DNA of 64,000 nucleotides from Nostoc sp. CENA543 (GCF_002896875.1 NZ_CP023278.1:4016501-4080500), one strand, 5' to 3'. Counted from the stretch's first letter, positions 52,928-62,395 are shown. The notes: generated from the sequence alone by a model not told the origin. Program-made: numbers and translations.

Positions 52928-54460
52928 ATGCCAGAACTACACCAATCCATTGCCCAACACTATCATGAGCGTACTAAATATGAACCGGAAACCCTTGCCG
53001 CCAAAAGTCAAAGGTTAGATTGGGCTAAACAACCAGTACCCTTTAAAGAGTACAGAATCGGTTCTGACATAGACTTGAAACCTTACATCCAAGAAATTCC
53101 AGAAACATTTGTCCATGATCCTCAAACTCAATGGTGGCAAAGAATTTCCCGCTTGTTGTTTCGCAGTTATGGCTTGACCGCAAGAATGCCTTCTTTGGGA
53201 AATACGGTATATTTGCGTTCTGCGCCTAGTGCTGGGGGGTTGTATCCGGCGGAAGTATATTTAGTTTCCCGTGGCACACCGTTATTAGCACCTGGGTTGT
53301 ATAACTATCAATGTCGTACTCATTCATTAAAGCTCTTTTGGGAAAATGATCCTTGGCCAGCATTACAAGAAGCTTGTTTTTGGCATCCGGCTTTAGAAAG
53401 TACCCAATTGGCAATCATTGTAACGGCGGTGTTCTATCGTTCGGCTTGGCGGTATGAAGATAGAGCCTATCGACGGATTTGTCTAGATACGGGTCATTTG
53501 TTAGGAAATATAGAATTAGCTGGGTCAATTACTGACTATCGTCCACATTTGATTGGTGGTTTTGTGGATGAAGCGGTTAATGATTTACTTTATGTAGATC
53601 CATTACAGGAAGGTGCGATCGCTGTCTTACCTCTGGCAGATTTATTAGATATCCGGCAAAATTTACCATCAGGATGTACTGCGCTGCCATCAGCAACAGA
53701 AACCAATTATCCTTATATTCCCGATGGGGAACTACTGGCATATTTTCACAGTCACACTCAAATTCCCCCAGGTATTACAGGTAAACTCAATTTACCTACA
53801 GTTAAACAAGCCAAATCTTTAGAAGATAAATATAATTTCCCTTTCTGTCTCAAAGTCCCCACTGCTACCACCGCCATTGATTGGGGTGATAATTTATCCA
53901 ATTTAGAAATTACCATTCATAAACGCCGTTCTACTCGTGCTTACAACGGTGAAGAATTGAATCTCGATGAACTCAAAGCTTTATTAGATTTCACTTATCA
54001 ACCCCGAAATTACATAAACCAAAATCTTGACCCTGCACCTGATTATTTCGACTTAAATTTAATTCAAACTTTTATTGCTGTTTGTGGTGTCAAAGGACTA
54101 GAAACTGGTTGTTATTACTACGCACCCAAAGCGCAAGAATTAAGGCAAATTCGGTTTAAAAACTTCCGCAGGGAGTTACATTTTCTCTGTTTGGGACAAG
54201 AATTAGGACGAGATGCCGCAGCTGTAGTGTTTCATACGGCTGACCTCAAATCAGCTATTGCCGAATATGGCGATCGCGTTTATCGTTACTTACATCTAGA
54301 TGCTGGACACTTAGGCCAACGTCTCAATTTAGCCGCAATTCGCCTGAATTTAGGTGTCAGTGGTATTGGTGGTTTTTTTGATGATCAGGTAAATGAAGTT
54401 TTAGGTATTCCTGATGATGAAGCTGTCTTATATATCACTACTTTAGGTCGTCCCCGTTAA
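52928..54460 (+). CDS. SagB-like nitroreductase with two fused domains
   Basis: 510 residues. SagB-type flavoenzymes oxidise azolines in peptide modification and other substrates. The first domain (about 70-260) has SAGGLYPAEVYLVSRG, YRSAWRYEDRAYRRICLDTGH and GGFVDEAVNDLLYVD. The second (about 330-510) has HKRRSTRAYNGEELNLDELK at its start, DRVYRYLHLDAGHLGQRLNLA and GIGGFFDDQVNEVLGIPDDE. So RRSxRxY appears only in the second half and SAGGLYP only in the first, as if the FMN site is shared between halves. No YcaO or precursor peptide gene is next to it. Confidence 0.88.
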   Translation: MPELHQSIAQHYHERTKYEPETLAAKSQRLDWAKQPVPFKEYRIGSDIDLKPYIQEIPETFVHDPQTQWWQRISRLLFRSYGLTARMPSLGNTVYLRSAPSAGGLYPAEVYLVSRGTPLLAPGLYNYQCRTHSLKLFWENDPWPALQEACFWHPALESTQLAIIVTAVFYRSAWRYEDRAYRRICLDTGHLLGNIELAGSITDYRPHLIGGFVDEAVNDLLYVDPLQEGAIAVLPLADLLDIRQNLPSGCTALPSATETNYPYIPDGELLAYFHSHTQIPPGITGKLNLPTVKQAKSLEDKYNFPFCLKVPTATTAIDWGDNLSNLEITIHKRRSTRAYNGEELNLDELKALLDFTYQPRNYINQNLDPAPDYFDLNLIQTFIAVCGVKGLETGCYYYAPKAQELRQIRFKNFRRELHFLCLGQELGRDAAAVVFHTADLKSAIAEYGDRVYRYLHLDAGHLGQRLNLAAIRLNLGVSGIGGFFDDQVNEVLGIPDDEAVLYITTLGRPR

Positions 54461-54984
54461 TATTTACTGTGTTTCATTGTGGATTTTGAATTGGTAGTGT
54501 CAAGCCTTCTCTTCGAGAGGCTTCGCTAACAGTAGAGCTTTACTGAATGCGTAGAATATATTGTAGAGAAACAAGGTGATATTGCAACAATCATCTCTAT
54601 TTTGGCAATAATGTCCTTAACAATTCAAAATTCAAAATTAAAGACATTTTCAGTCGGGGATTTCAACCCCCACTGAAAATATGCTACGTATAGACTTAGG
54701 GGTCTTAAACCCTCTGATTTACGATAAAAAATTACTTGATTAATTGTTACTTATGAAGCATTGTGATGCTTTATAGTTAGCACATCAGTATATTCACAAT
54801 ATAATCAAGCATTACTTTATGTTCCAATAATATTTAGACACTTCATAAGTGGATTAATATAGGAATCAATCATGTTTTCTTTATTAAGAAAAGAAGTATA
54901 GCGGTATACTTCTTTCTTCTTTTTCCCTGTAAAGATTTTTCTGTTCCCTAACTCTGTCAATAGTTTCAGTAATTGCATCGGATT
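54461..54984. other. Intergenic region with several hairpins
   Basis: No supportable gene. Palindromes: AGCCTTCTC-TTC-GAGAGGCT near 54505; ATTTTCAGT ... ACTGAAAAT enclosing GGGG ... CCCC at 54646-54680; GAAGTATA-GCGG-TATACTTC at 54893-54912 followed by a T-rich stretch. The second looks like a dispersed palindromic repeat; the third could end transcription but no gene is directly before it. Confidence 0.5.
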
Positions 54985-55125
54985 GCTATAGGAATCCGAC
55001 TTGATTATTGAAATTATTTGCGTAGGTAGAGAACTCTTAACAGGGAACAGGGAACGGGAAAAGAAGTAACAGAGGTGTACTGAGTTTTTTTCAGGGATCA
55101 AATATGAGTCCTATATATACATAAT
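54985..55125. repeat. Dispersed repeat, copy B
   Basis: Matches 13441-13570 in the same order and orientation: AATTATTTGCGTAGGTAG, AACAGGGAACAGGGAA, purine tract, GTACTGAGTTTTTTTCA, ATGAGTCCTATA. A minus-strand frame of 94 codons across it (54817-55101) shares residues with the false N-terminus of the MltA-like gene, showing that those residues come from the repeat. Confidence 0.7.
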
Positions 55126-55182
55126 TGTTACTTTTGATGAAGTATATAACGAAATTTCCATAGAGCTATCAGTCGAGAAATA

Positions 55183-57630
55183 ATGTTATTACCAGATGAT
55201 GAAAACCAACGGCTCACATCATTACATTCCTATGAGATTTTAGACACACCACCAGCAGAAGTCTTTGATAATCTGGCGCAACTAGCATCTGAGATTTTTG
55301 ACGCACCAATTGTTGTGATTGGTTTCATAGATGCTGAACGCGAATGGTTTAAATCGAAACAGGGAATAAATGAATCGGAAATACCACGCAGTATTAGCTT
55401 AGGTAGTCATATAGTTGCTAGCAAAAAATTATTAATGATTCCAGATATTTTGCAAGATGAGCAATTTGGGAATAATTCCCTGATTTTGTCTAATTCCCAT
55501 GTTCGCTTCTATGCAGGTGTTCCTTTAATTAATGCTGATGGATTTGCTATTGGTTGTTTAGCAATCATGGATTTTGTTCCCCGCCAATTTAACTATAAGA
55601 TGCCCAGCATTTTAGAGAAATTGGCATATCAAGTTATGCAGCAAATTGAGTTCCATAAAGAAAAAATAAATGCTGTTAAAGACCGGATAAATCTTAAGAA
55701 GGCACTAAGATTTACTGAAGCCAAGTTGAAAGGAATTATCGAAGCTATTCCTGTACCGTTAATTATTTCACGAGTAGTAGACGGTCTGATTCTCTATACT
55801 AATTCAGAATTTATCTATAAGTTTCGATTGACAGCAGAAGCTTTAGTTAATCGCTGTATTTCTGAGTTGTATCAAAATGCAGATGACCAGCAAAAGATTT
55901 TGGCAGCCTTGACTCAAAACGGTTCTTTAGTAAATTATGATATTCAATTTAAACGGTCAGATGGAACATTTTTCTGGGCTATTGCCTCGTTACAATATTT
56001 AAAATTTAATAATGACTATGCAATATTAACTATACTTTATGACATCACAGAGCGGAAAAATGCCGAAGCAAAATTGCAAGAACAAAATTCATTTTTACAA
56101 GGGATTTTTGCGCGGATGCCTCTAATGATTGCCATTGGGAACGAAGACGGGAGAATTGAATGGGTCAATCAAGAACTAGAAAACTTGCTAGGCTTCAAAC
56201 TAGAGGACTTCCAAACACGTAATGTCATAGCGGAATTATACCCTGACCCTGAATATTATCAGTCTGTAATTAAGGTGATTCGTGCTGCTGACGGTTCTTG
56301 GAATGATTTTAAAACTAAATTAGCAGATGGTCGAGTCATAGATACTTCTTGGACAAACCTCAGACTAGCTAATGGTCAAATTATTGCCATTGGACAGGAT
56401 ATTACAAAACGCAAGCAAACCGAACGCACACTGAAAGCTCAAGCTGAACGAGAACAACTCATGCGGACTGTTTCTCAAACAATACATAAATCCTTAAATC
56501 TGCAAGAAATTCTCCAGGCTACAGTCAAAGAAGTACGAGATTTACTAGCAGTTGATCGCGTTATAGTTTATCAGTTTGCTGCGGATATGAGCGGTCAGAT
56601 TGTGGCTGAATCAGTACAGCCTGGCTGGAAAGTATCTTTGGGTGTAGAGATTCAAGATACGTGTTTTCAGGAAGGTGCAGGAGCAGGATATCACCAAGGA
56701 CATAAACGAGCGATCGCAAATATTTATGAAGCAGGATTAACTGAGTGTCACATTCACTTACTAGAACAATTTCAAGTCCAAGCCAATTTAGTCGTACCCA
56801 TATTACTAGAACTTGGGGAAGAAAACCTGACTTCTCGCCTTTGGGGGTTATTAGTAGCACATCAATGTTCTGCACCGCGAAACTGGGAAGCACACGAACT
56901 AGATTTACTTGATCAACTTTCTGTTCCCATTGCGATCGCTATTCAACAATCTTGTATATTTCAGCAAGCACACAACGAATTAACTGAAAGACAAAAAGCT
57001 GAAATTAATTTAAGAAATGCTCTAGCAGAAAAAGAAGTCTTGCTCAAAGAAGTGCATCATCGAGTGAAGAATAATTTGCAGATTGTCTCTGGATTATTAC
57101 AGTTGCAGTCACAAAACCTCAAAGAACCTGAGTTAATTAAAACTCTCAGAGACAGCCAAAATCGAATTGAATCGATATCAATGGTTCATAAGAACTTATA
57201 TACTTCCACAAACATCGGTCAGATTGATATTGCTGCATATATCGAAAATTTAGTCACTAGTATTCTGATTTCCTACCATATAGCTCCAGGGAGAGTTACC
57301 GTAGAAACTAATATTAGCCCCATTGACATGAATATTGATCAGGCGATAGCCTGTGGTTTGATCATCAACGAACTTATATCAAATTCGCTTAAATATGCCT
57401 TTAACGAACAAGAAATTGGCAAAATCACTATCGATTTATGTAGTATAGACAACAATATCGAGATGATCGTTCAAGATAATGGTATTGGTTTGCCAGAAGA
57501 TTTAGATTGGCAAAATACTAATTCTTTGGGTCTTTCTTTAGTTCATGATTTAGCTACTGACCAATTAGAAGGTAATGTTACTGTACAATGTCTGAATGGT
57601 ACATCTTTTAAAATCACATTTCCTAAATAA
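55183..57630 (+). CDS. Sensor histidine kinase with a probable DXCF cyanobacteriochrome GAF domain
   Basis: 815 residues, soluble. GAF1 at about 5-150 (IGFIDAEREWFKSKQG, no bilin Cys); PAS at about 180-290 and 295-410 with PAC ends; GAF2 at about 425-600; HisKA_2 at about 620-695 with H625 in KEVHHRVKNNLQIVSGLLQ; HATPase_c with NELISNSLKYAF and DNGIGLPE. GAF2 has DTCF with C494 and then ECHIHLLEQFQVQANLVVPI with C522-H523. The two cysteines are 28 residues apart, the spacing of dual-cysteine (DXCF) photosensors, in which both hold the bilin. A REC-PAS-kinase gene follows after 33 bp. Light sensing is inferred from these residues. Confidence 0.93.
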   Translation: MLLPDDENQRLTSLHSYEILDTPPAEVFDNLAQLASEIFDAPIVVIGFIDAEREWFKSKQGINESEIPRSISLGSHIVASKKLLMIPDILQDEQFGNNSLILSNSHVRFYAGVPLINADGFAIGCLAIMDFVPRQFNYKMPSILEKLAYQVMQQIEFHKEKINAVKDRINLKKALRFTEAKLKGIIEAIPVPLIISRVVDGLILYTNSEFIYKFRLTAEALVNRCISELYQNADDQQKILAALTQNGSLVNYDIQFKRSDGTFFWAIASLQYLKFNNDYAILTILYDITERKNAEAKLQEQNSFLQGIFARMPLMIAIGNEDGRIEWVNQELENLLGFKLEDFQTRNVIAELYPDPEYYQSVIKVIRAADGSWNDFKTKLADGRVIDTSWTNLRLANGQIIAIGQDITKRKQTERTLKAQAEREQLMRTVSQTIHKSLNLQEILQATVKEVRDLLAVDRVIVYQFAADMSGQIVAESVQPGWKVSLGVEIQDTCFQEGAGAGYHQGHKRAIANIYEAGLTECHIHLLEQFQVQANLVVPILLELGEENLTSRLWGLLVAHQCSAPRNWEAHELDLLDQLSVPIAIAIQQSCIFQQAHNELTERQKAEINLRNALAEKEVLLKEVHHRVKNNLQIVSGLLQLQSQNLKEPELIKTLRDSQNRIESISMVHKNLYTSTNIGQIDIAAYIENLVTSILISYHIAPGRVTVETNISPIDMNIDQAIACGLIINELISNSLKYAFNEQEIGKITIDLCSIDNNIEMIVQDNGIGLPEDLDWQNTNSLGLSLVHDLATDQLEGNVTVQCLNGTSFKITFPK

Positions 57631-57663
57631 TTTAGCATTGATTAATTAATTAAAAAGTGACCA

Positions 57664-59172
57664 ATGACCACGACAAGAATTTTAGTAGTTGAAGATGAAG
57701 TAATTGTGGCTAGAACTATTACTAGTCAACTTAGTCAACTAGGATACATAGTTACAGGTACAGCTTCTTCTGGGAAAGTAGCGATCGCCAAAGCCTTAGA
57801 AACTAGACCAGATTTGGTCTTAATGGATATCATCCTGAAAGGAGAGATGGATGGCATTGATACCGCGAGTTACATTCGAGAGTATCTAGATATACCAGTA
57901 ATATTTTTAACTGCTTATGGCGATGATAATACATTACAGAGAGCTAAGATTACTCAACCATTTGGTTATATTGTTAAACCATTTACTTCAAAAGACTTAC
58001 GTATCGCCATAGAAATTGGTATATTAAAACATCGCTTAGAACGAGATATTCGAGAAAATCGTGATAAATTAGCCACTTTATTAAATTCTATTAGTGATGC
58101 TGTCATTGCGACTGATGACCAAGGAATTATCACATTTATGAACCCTGCGGCTGAAGCCTTAACAGGGTGGAATCGACAAGATGCGATTGGGGAAGATGTA
58201 GCGAAAATTTTTAGTCTGATTGATGAAGTTACAGAAGCTAAAATTGAAAACCCCGTCAGCAAAGTTTTAAGAGAACAACAGGTAGTTTATTTAGAAGAAT
58301 TTACCTCTTTAATTACTAAAGAAGGTAGGAGAGTACCTATAGGAGATAGTGCTTCTCCAATTATGAGACCACCGGATCAAATTAACGGTGTTGTCATAGT
58401 TTTTTGGGATATTAGTGAGCGCAGAAAAACAGAATTATTAGAACAAGCATTGCGTAAAGAAAGGGAAGTTAATTATCTTAAATCTTTATTTATATCTACC
58501 GTATCCCATGAATTTCGCAACCCATTAAGTGTCATTCAAACCGCAGTCGAACTCATAGAATTGCAGGGAGAGAATTTAACAGAAGCCAGGAAAAATATTT
58601 ATTTAAAAAGAATTAAAACCGCAGTACAATCCATGAAAAATTTAATGGAAGATGTCCTATTTATGGGGAGAGCAGAAGCCAAACAGCTAGTATGCAACCC
58701 TCAAAAAGTGGATTTGCAGAAATTTTGTCAAGAACTAGTTGAAGAGTTTACATCTGTAATTACTAGTGGACATGAAATTATTTTTACCTGTGCCAGTGAA
58801 GAAACAGAAGCTTATGTAGATGAGCAACTTTTAAATTATATGTTAGTCAACCTTCTATCGAACGCAGTCAAATATTCTCCCCATAATGAAATGATTCGCC
58901 TTGATTTAATCTGCGACCAAGAAAAGAATATCGCCATTTTTCAAATTCAAGATGAAGGAATTGGTATTCCTGAAGCTGATCAAAGGCGTTTGTTTGAGTC
59001 ATTTTATCGAGCTTCCAACACTCAATCAATTGAGGGTACTGGACTAGGCTTAGTTATAGTCAAAAGATGTGTAGAAGCTCATCAAGGAACAATTAATTTT
59101 AGTAGCCAAGAAGGTCAAGGAACTACATTTACAATCACTTTACCTCTAGAGAGAAGTGATGAGTGCTGTTAG
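57664..59172 (+). CDS. REC-PAS histidine kinase
   Basis: 502 residues. The receiver domain is at the front (ILVVEDEVIVART, phosphoacceptor D55 in LVLMDIILKGEMDG, IVKPFTSKDL). A PAS domain covers about 135-260 (SISDAVIATDDQGIITFMNP). HisKA has H282 in STVSHEFRNPLSVIQ, and HATPase_c has NLLSNAVKYSP, DEGIGIPE and GTGLGLVIV. It follows the photosensor-like kinase by 33 bp and probably receives its phosphate. The last residues (RSDECC) and the stop codon come from the 37-bp repeat module at 59163, so the natural C-terminus has been replaced or trimmed. Confidence 0.94.
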   Translation: MTTTRILVVEDEVIVARTITSQLSQLGYIVTGTASSGKVAIAKALETRPDLVLMDIILKGEMDGIDTASYIREYLDIPVIFLTAYGDDNTLQRAKITQPFGYIVKPFTSKDLRIAIEIGILKHRLERDIRENRDKLATLLNSISDAVIATDDQGIITFMNPAAEALTGWNRQDAIGEDVAKIFSLIDEVTEAKIENPVSKVLREQQVVYLEEFTSLITKEGRRVPIGDSASPIMRPPDQINGVVIVFWDISERRKTELLEQALRKEREVNYLKSLFISTVSHEFRNPLSVIQTAVELIELQGENLTEARKNIYLKRIKTAVQSMKNLMEDVLFMGRAEAKQLVCNPQKVDLQKFCQELVEEFTSVITSGHEIIFTCASEETEAYVDEQLLNYMLVNLLSNAVKYSPHNEMIRLDLICDQEKNIAIFQIQDEGIGIPEADQRRLFESFYRASNTQSIEGTGLGLVIVKRCVEAHQGTINFSSQEGQGTTFTITLPLERSDECC

Positions 59173-59280
59173 CGGTAGCGCGGCGTTTAGCCGGTGCTGA
59201 GTAATGATGACTAATGACTAATGACTAATGACTAATGACTAATGACTAATGACTAATGACTATTGACTAATGACTATTGA
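59163..59280. repeat. 37-bp module (59163-59199) and TGACTAA heptamers
   Basis: The module GTGCTG ... GTGCTG begins inside the last codons of the REC-PAS kinase gene and gives its TAG stop. TGACTAA and TGACTAT heptamers follow up to the 3' end of the next, convergent gene. Confidence 0.9.
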
Positions 59281-59287
59281 CTCCCAA

Positions 59288-61804
59288 TCAATTTTCCTGC
59301 CTTACACCACCCACTACCGATCTGACTCCACCGTCGGAAAATGGATCTGTTCCTCCAGTCCAATTGAAATCACTAATTCTGATCGTGAAACCACCTAATT
59401 CCAGCACAGGGTTATAGCGTAAGGTGATGCCATAGGTGCGCCGACTATACTCTGCAATGTAGTCGGTGGTGCTTTGTTCGCCTGTATCTAAGTTAATAGA
59501 TGTTTGAAAGCCTAATCTTAAAGGGCCATAGACTTGTTGCGATATACCAGCACTCAATACCCGATTGTCTACGGAACGGTCAAATAAAAATGGTGATAAG
59601 CCACTGTTAATACCTTGGGAGTAAAAAATATTAAAGGCGGTATAGTCTAAAAATGGTCGAGAAAAGTTGCCAATTTGTCCAACTAAGCCGACTGTACCAG
59701 TGAGTGTGCTTTGATTATCGCCATTGGTGTAGTAACTGCTAGTACCAGTTACACCAGCAACGGCTTGCAAGTATGGAACTACAGGACGAGGTGTATATCT
59801 TAATCCTGCTGTGGCTGTGGCTGGTAGTGGTTTTCCTTGCCATAGCAAAAAACCTCGGTTGAGAGCTACGCTAGTTTGGAAACGTCCCAAGGAAATGCGA
59901 TTATTCTCGCGGATGGGATCTAGCAAGTCTAGGCGGTCTGTATTGGCATTAATGTACTGTGCGCCTGCTTGATAACTAAGATTAATTCCACTGTTACCTA
60001 AAGGAATAATGGGGGAAGTAATGACACCACCCAAACTACTTTGAACGGTTTGGAAACCGAGTGTACCGTTATAGAGGCGATCGCGATAACTATATTCCCA
60101 GTTTAAAATATGGGGGTTAGTATCACCCAAGGTCTGACGTAAGCGCAAACTTGCTTTTAAATTCTCATCTACTTCGTCTAAATTAAAACTAGTGAGTTCT
60201 CCAGAACCTTGAAGTACAGCTTTAGGACTCAAAACAGCGTTTAATCTTGCCTTGATCCCAAACAAAGAGGCAGTATCATTTCCATCTTGGAAGGCTTTCT
60301 GCACAAAAAATTGGGGTGTGACTCGTAGAGTTGTTTGATCTGTGTCAATGATGGTAAAACCCCGTTCCACAAACAACCCTCCCCGCTTATCGCCATCAAA
60401 GCCAGGGGAAACAATCAATGGTGTTGTGTCCCGTTCTCGTCGGTCGATGCGTCGCTGATTAAGGGGGATGGGTAAAGTCAAGCCTTGGTCAAATACTAGC
60501 CGTTGTCGCTCAGTATTAATGCGGTCAATTAGGGGAGCTTCCCTGGTTAATGTTACCTTATCGGCTCTTAATTCTAGTTCTGGGGGCGAAAATGGGTCAT
60601 TAGTAATACGGACATTCCTCGCTTGCCAACCACGGGGATAAAATTCAATTTGTCTAGCTTCAAATCGCAGTCGTTTGACTTCACCGCCGGCTTTTGGTGG
60701 GGGAAGATTACTGGCGTTTGTACCCCCAACGGTAAATTCGATTCCCCCAGGACTGCTAACGCCGGTAGTGGGTTGATTAGCACGAATGCGATCGCTTGGG
60801 GGATTGGCTGGAACTCCTCCGGTTGTGATATCCGTAGGTAGGAAAGCAAAATCTGTTGATGCCGTGGGGATATTAATCTCACCCCTACCGTTTTCTAGTT
60901 CCCCACTATCTTGTAAAAAATTATAGGTAAAACGCTGTCCCCGTAATACCTGATCCCCCCTGGTGAGTGCGACGTTACCTTCCCCGGCGGCGATTAAGTT
61001 GTCTAAATTCACTTGTACGCGCTCTGCATCTACTACTGCACCATCAAATCGCACCACCACATTCCCCTCAGCCGTGACAATTCGCCGTTGTTCGTCGTAT
61101 TCTTGGCGATCTGATGTAATCTCTACAATTCTCCGGCGGACTACTGGCGGATTGGCTGGAGATTGAGCCTGTGTGCTGGGAGGAAAGGCGATCGCAGCTG
61201 GAATTGGCGATGGGGTTGTTGGATTGCGGGATTTAAACTCAATAATATTTTCAATGGCTTGATTTGCAGGCGCGCTATCAGCCGCAGTCACTGAGAGATT
61301 GATACTATCTCCCGACTTCTGTAAGGAAATATTGTCTTTATTTTCTTGCTTAGTAAAATCTTCATCCTCAGTGATGGCTTGCGCCTGATTGCTGGTTTGA
61401 GGAGGTGCTTGTAGAGAATAATTTAACGGTTGTTGAATGGGATAACCAACTTCCAATGGTTCACCCAAATTCGTTGCACTCTGGATATTACGGGGGGAAA
61501 ATTCAGGAGCAAAGGCTTCTGGCGCACTGGTGGCTAATGGTTTGGGAGTAACTGATAAATTCTCTGATTGATGATTCGTAGCCTCATTTTCCCTGACTTC
61601 CTCTGGCGGTTGAGCATCTGCATTGAGTGATTTTTCCCCCTGCTCCCCTGCTGTTTCATTTACGGGAGAGTTTGGAGTTGCGGCTTGCTGCTCAACATTG
61701 CTAACTGATGAAACTTGCTGATTACTTGCAGATACAGTGACATTTGCAGGTTGTATGGGTTCAACAAGAGGTGGTGGTGCTGGGGGAAGGACGGGATGAA
61801 GCAT
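59288..61804 (-). CDS. DUF3769 outer-membrane-type protein with LptA/OstA-like region
   Basis: 838 residues from the ATG at 61804; a stop codon lies five codons upstream. The first 220 residues are low in complexity, rich in Pro, Ala, Ser and Asn. At about 225-320 the sequence ITSDRQEYDEQRRIVTAEGN resembles the OstA/LptA beta-jellyroll fold. The rest, with many alternating aromatic strands (GLRYTPRPVVPYLQ, GFQTSINLDTG, RRTYGITLRYNPVLELGGF), looks like a 16- to 26-strand barrel as in LptD. A role in lipopolysaccharide or outer-membrane assembly fits. No signal peptide is visible, which is odd for an exported barrel. Confidence 0.82.
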   Translation of the reverse strand: MLHPVLPPAPPPLVEPIQPANVTVSASNQQVSSVSNVEQQAATPNSPVNETAGEQGEKSLNADAQPPEEVRENEATNHQSENLSVTPKPLATSAPEAFAPEFSPRNIQSATNLGEPLEVGYPIQQPLNYSLQAPPQTSNQAQAITEDEDFTKQENKDNISLQKSGDSINLSVTAADSAPANQAIENIIEFKSRNPTTPSPIPAAIAFPPSTQAQSPANPPVVRRRIVEITSDRQEYDEQRRIVTAEGNVVVRFDGAVVDAERVQVNLDNLIAAGEGNVALTRGDQVLRGQRFTYNFLQDSGELENGRGEINIPTASTDFAFLPTDITTGGVPANPPSDRIRANQPTTGVSSPGGIEFTVGGTNASNLPPPKAGGEVKRLRFEARQIEFYPRGWQARNVRITNDPFSPPELELRADKVTLTREAPLIDRINTERQRLVFDQGLTLPIPLNQRRIDRRERDTTPLIVSPGFDGDKRGGLFVERGFTIIDTDQTTLRVTPQFFVQKAFQDGNDTASLFGIKARLNAVLSPKAVLQGSGELTSFNLDEVDENLKASLRLRQTLGDTNPHILNWEYSYRDRLYNGTLGFQTVQSSLGGVITSPIIPLGNSGINLSYQAGAQYINANTDRLDLLDPIRENNRISLGRFQTSVALNRGFLLWQGKPLPATATAGLRYTPRPVVPYLQAVAGVTGTSSYYTNGDNQSTLTGTVGLVGQIGNFSRPFLDYTAFNIFYSQGINSGLSPFLFDRSVDNRVLSAGISQQVYGPLRLGFQTSINLDTGEQSTTDYIAEYSRRTYGITLRYNPVLELGGFTIRISDFNWTGGTDPFSDGGVRSVVGGVRQEN

Positions 61805-62009
61805 AAGGGAACACAATCAACCTAACAAATAGCCAGTTTATAGCCGGAAGGACTATTTTATCCTTTTGCCTTCCGACTGTCGCTTTCTGCTTGTGTATAG
61901 CAAACTTGCGGTAAGGACAAAAGACTGCAAGGTGAAAAACCTAGCAGCCAATGTCTATCACATTGGCGGTTGCTAACTTCCGGCTGTTACAGATATTTTG
62001 TCTAGTTAA

Positions 62010-62126
62010 TTACTCTAAGTCCCGACGGCCGGGGTTACGAGCTGGGTCATTAGACAAAAATCCGAACACGAAAATAGCTACGAAGAAAGCTACAACAATA
62101 TAAACAGCGATTTTTAAAGTTACCAT
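62010..62126 (-). CDS. psbI: Photosystem II reaction centre protein I
   Basis: 38 residues: [20 protein letters not shown] begins the single membrane helix, and the C-terminus is [13 protein letters not shown], both typical of PsbI. It is a small subunit next to CP43 and D1 in photosystem II. The ATG has GGAGAG seven bases upstream. A TATAAA-like box (GGTAATATAAAGG, minus strand) about 75 bp upstream may be its promoter. The gene is monocistronic. Confidence 0.97.
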   Translation of the reverse strand: MVTLKIAVYIVVAFFVAIFVFGFLSNDPARNPGRRDLE

Positions 62127-62395
62127 CGGTGATCTCTCCAAGAAGTTATGACAAAAGGCTCTTCCTTAGTATCTGCCGTGCAGAAAAGATAGCTCCTTTA
62201 TATTACCCACAGATCGCTCCCTTTGGAGAGGACTACGGTGATAGTTCAGCACTAAATCCTCTCTAAATAGCCTGTGGCGGTATTTGTCAAGATGGTAATC
62301 AAAGTAGATGCTCCGAGATATATTGTGGATGCGATCGCATCATCGCTGTTTTTATCTGATTATGAGACGCTGGCTAAAGGCTAAGGTTTCCCAAA

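Noticed and set aside
54817-55101. Minus-strand frame of 94 codons
   Set aside because: It is read from the dispersed repeat copy B; the shared residues with the 13548 extension come from the repeat, not from protein homology.
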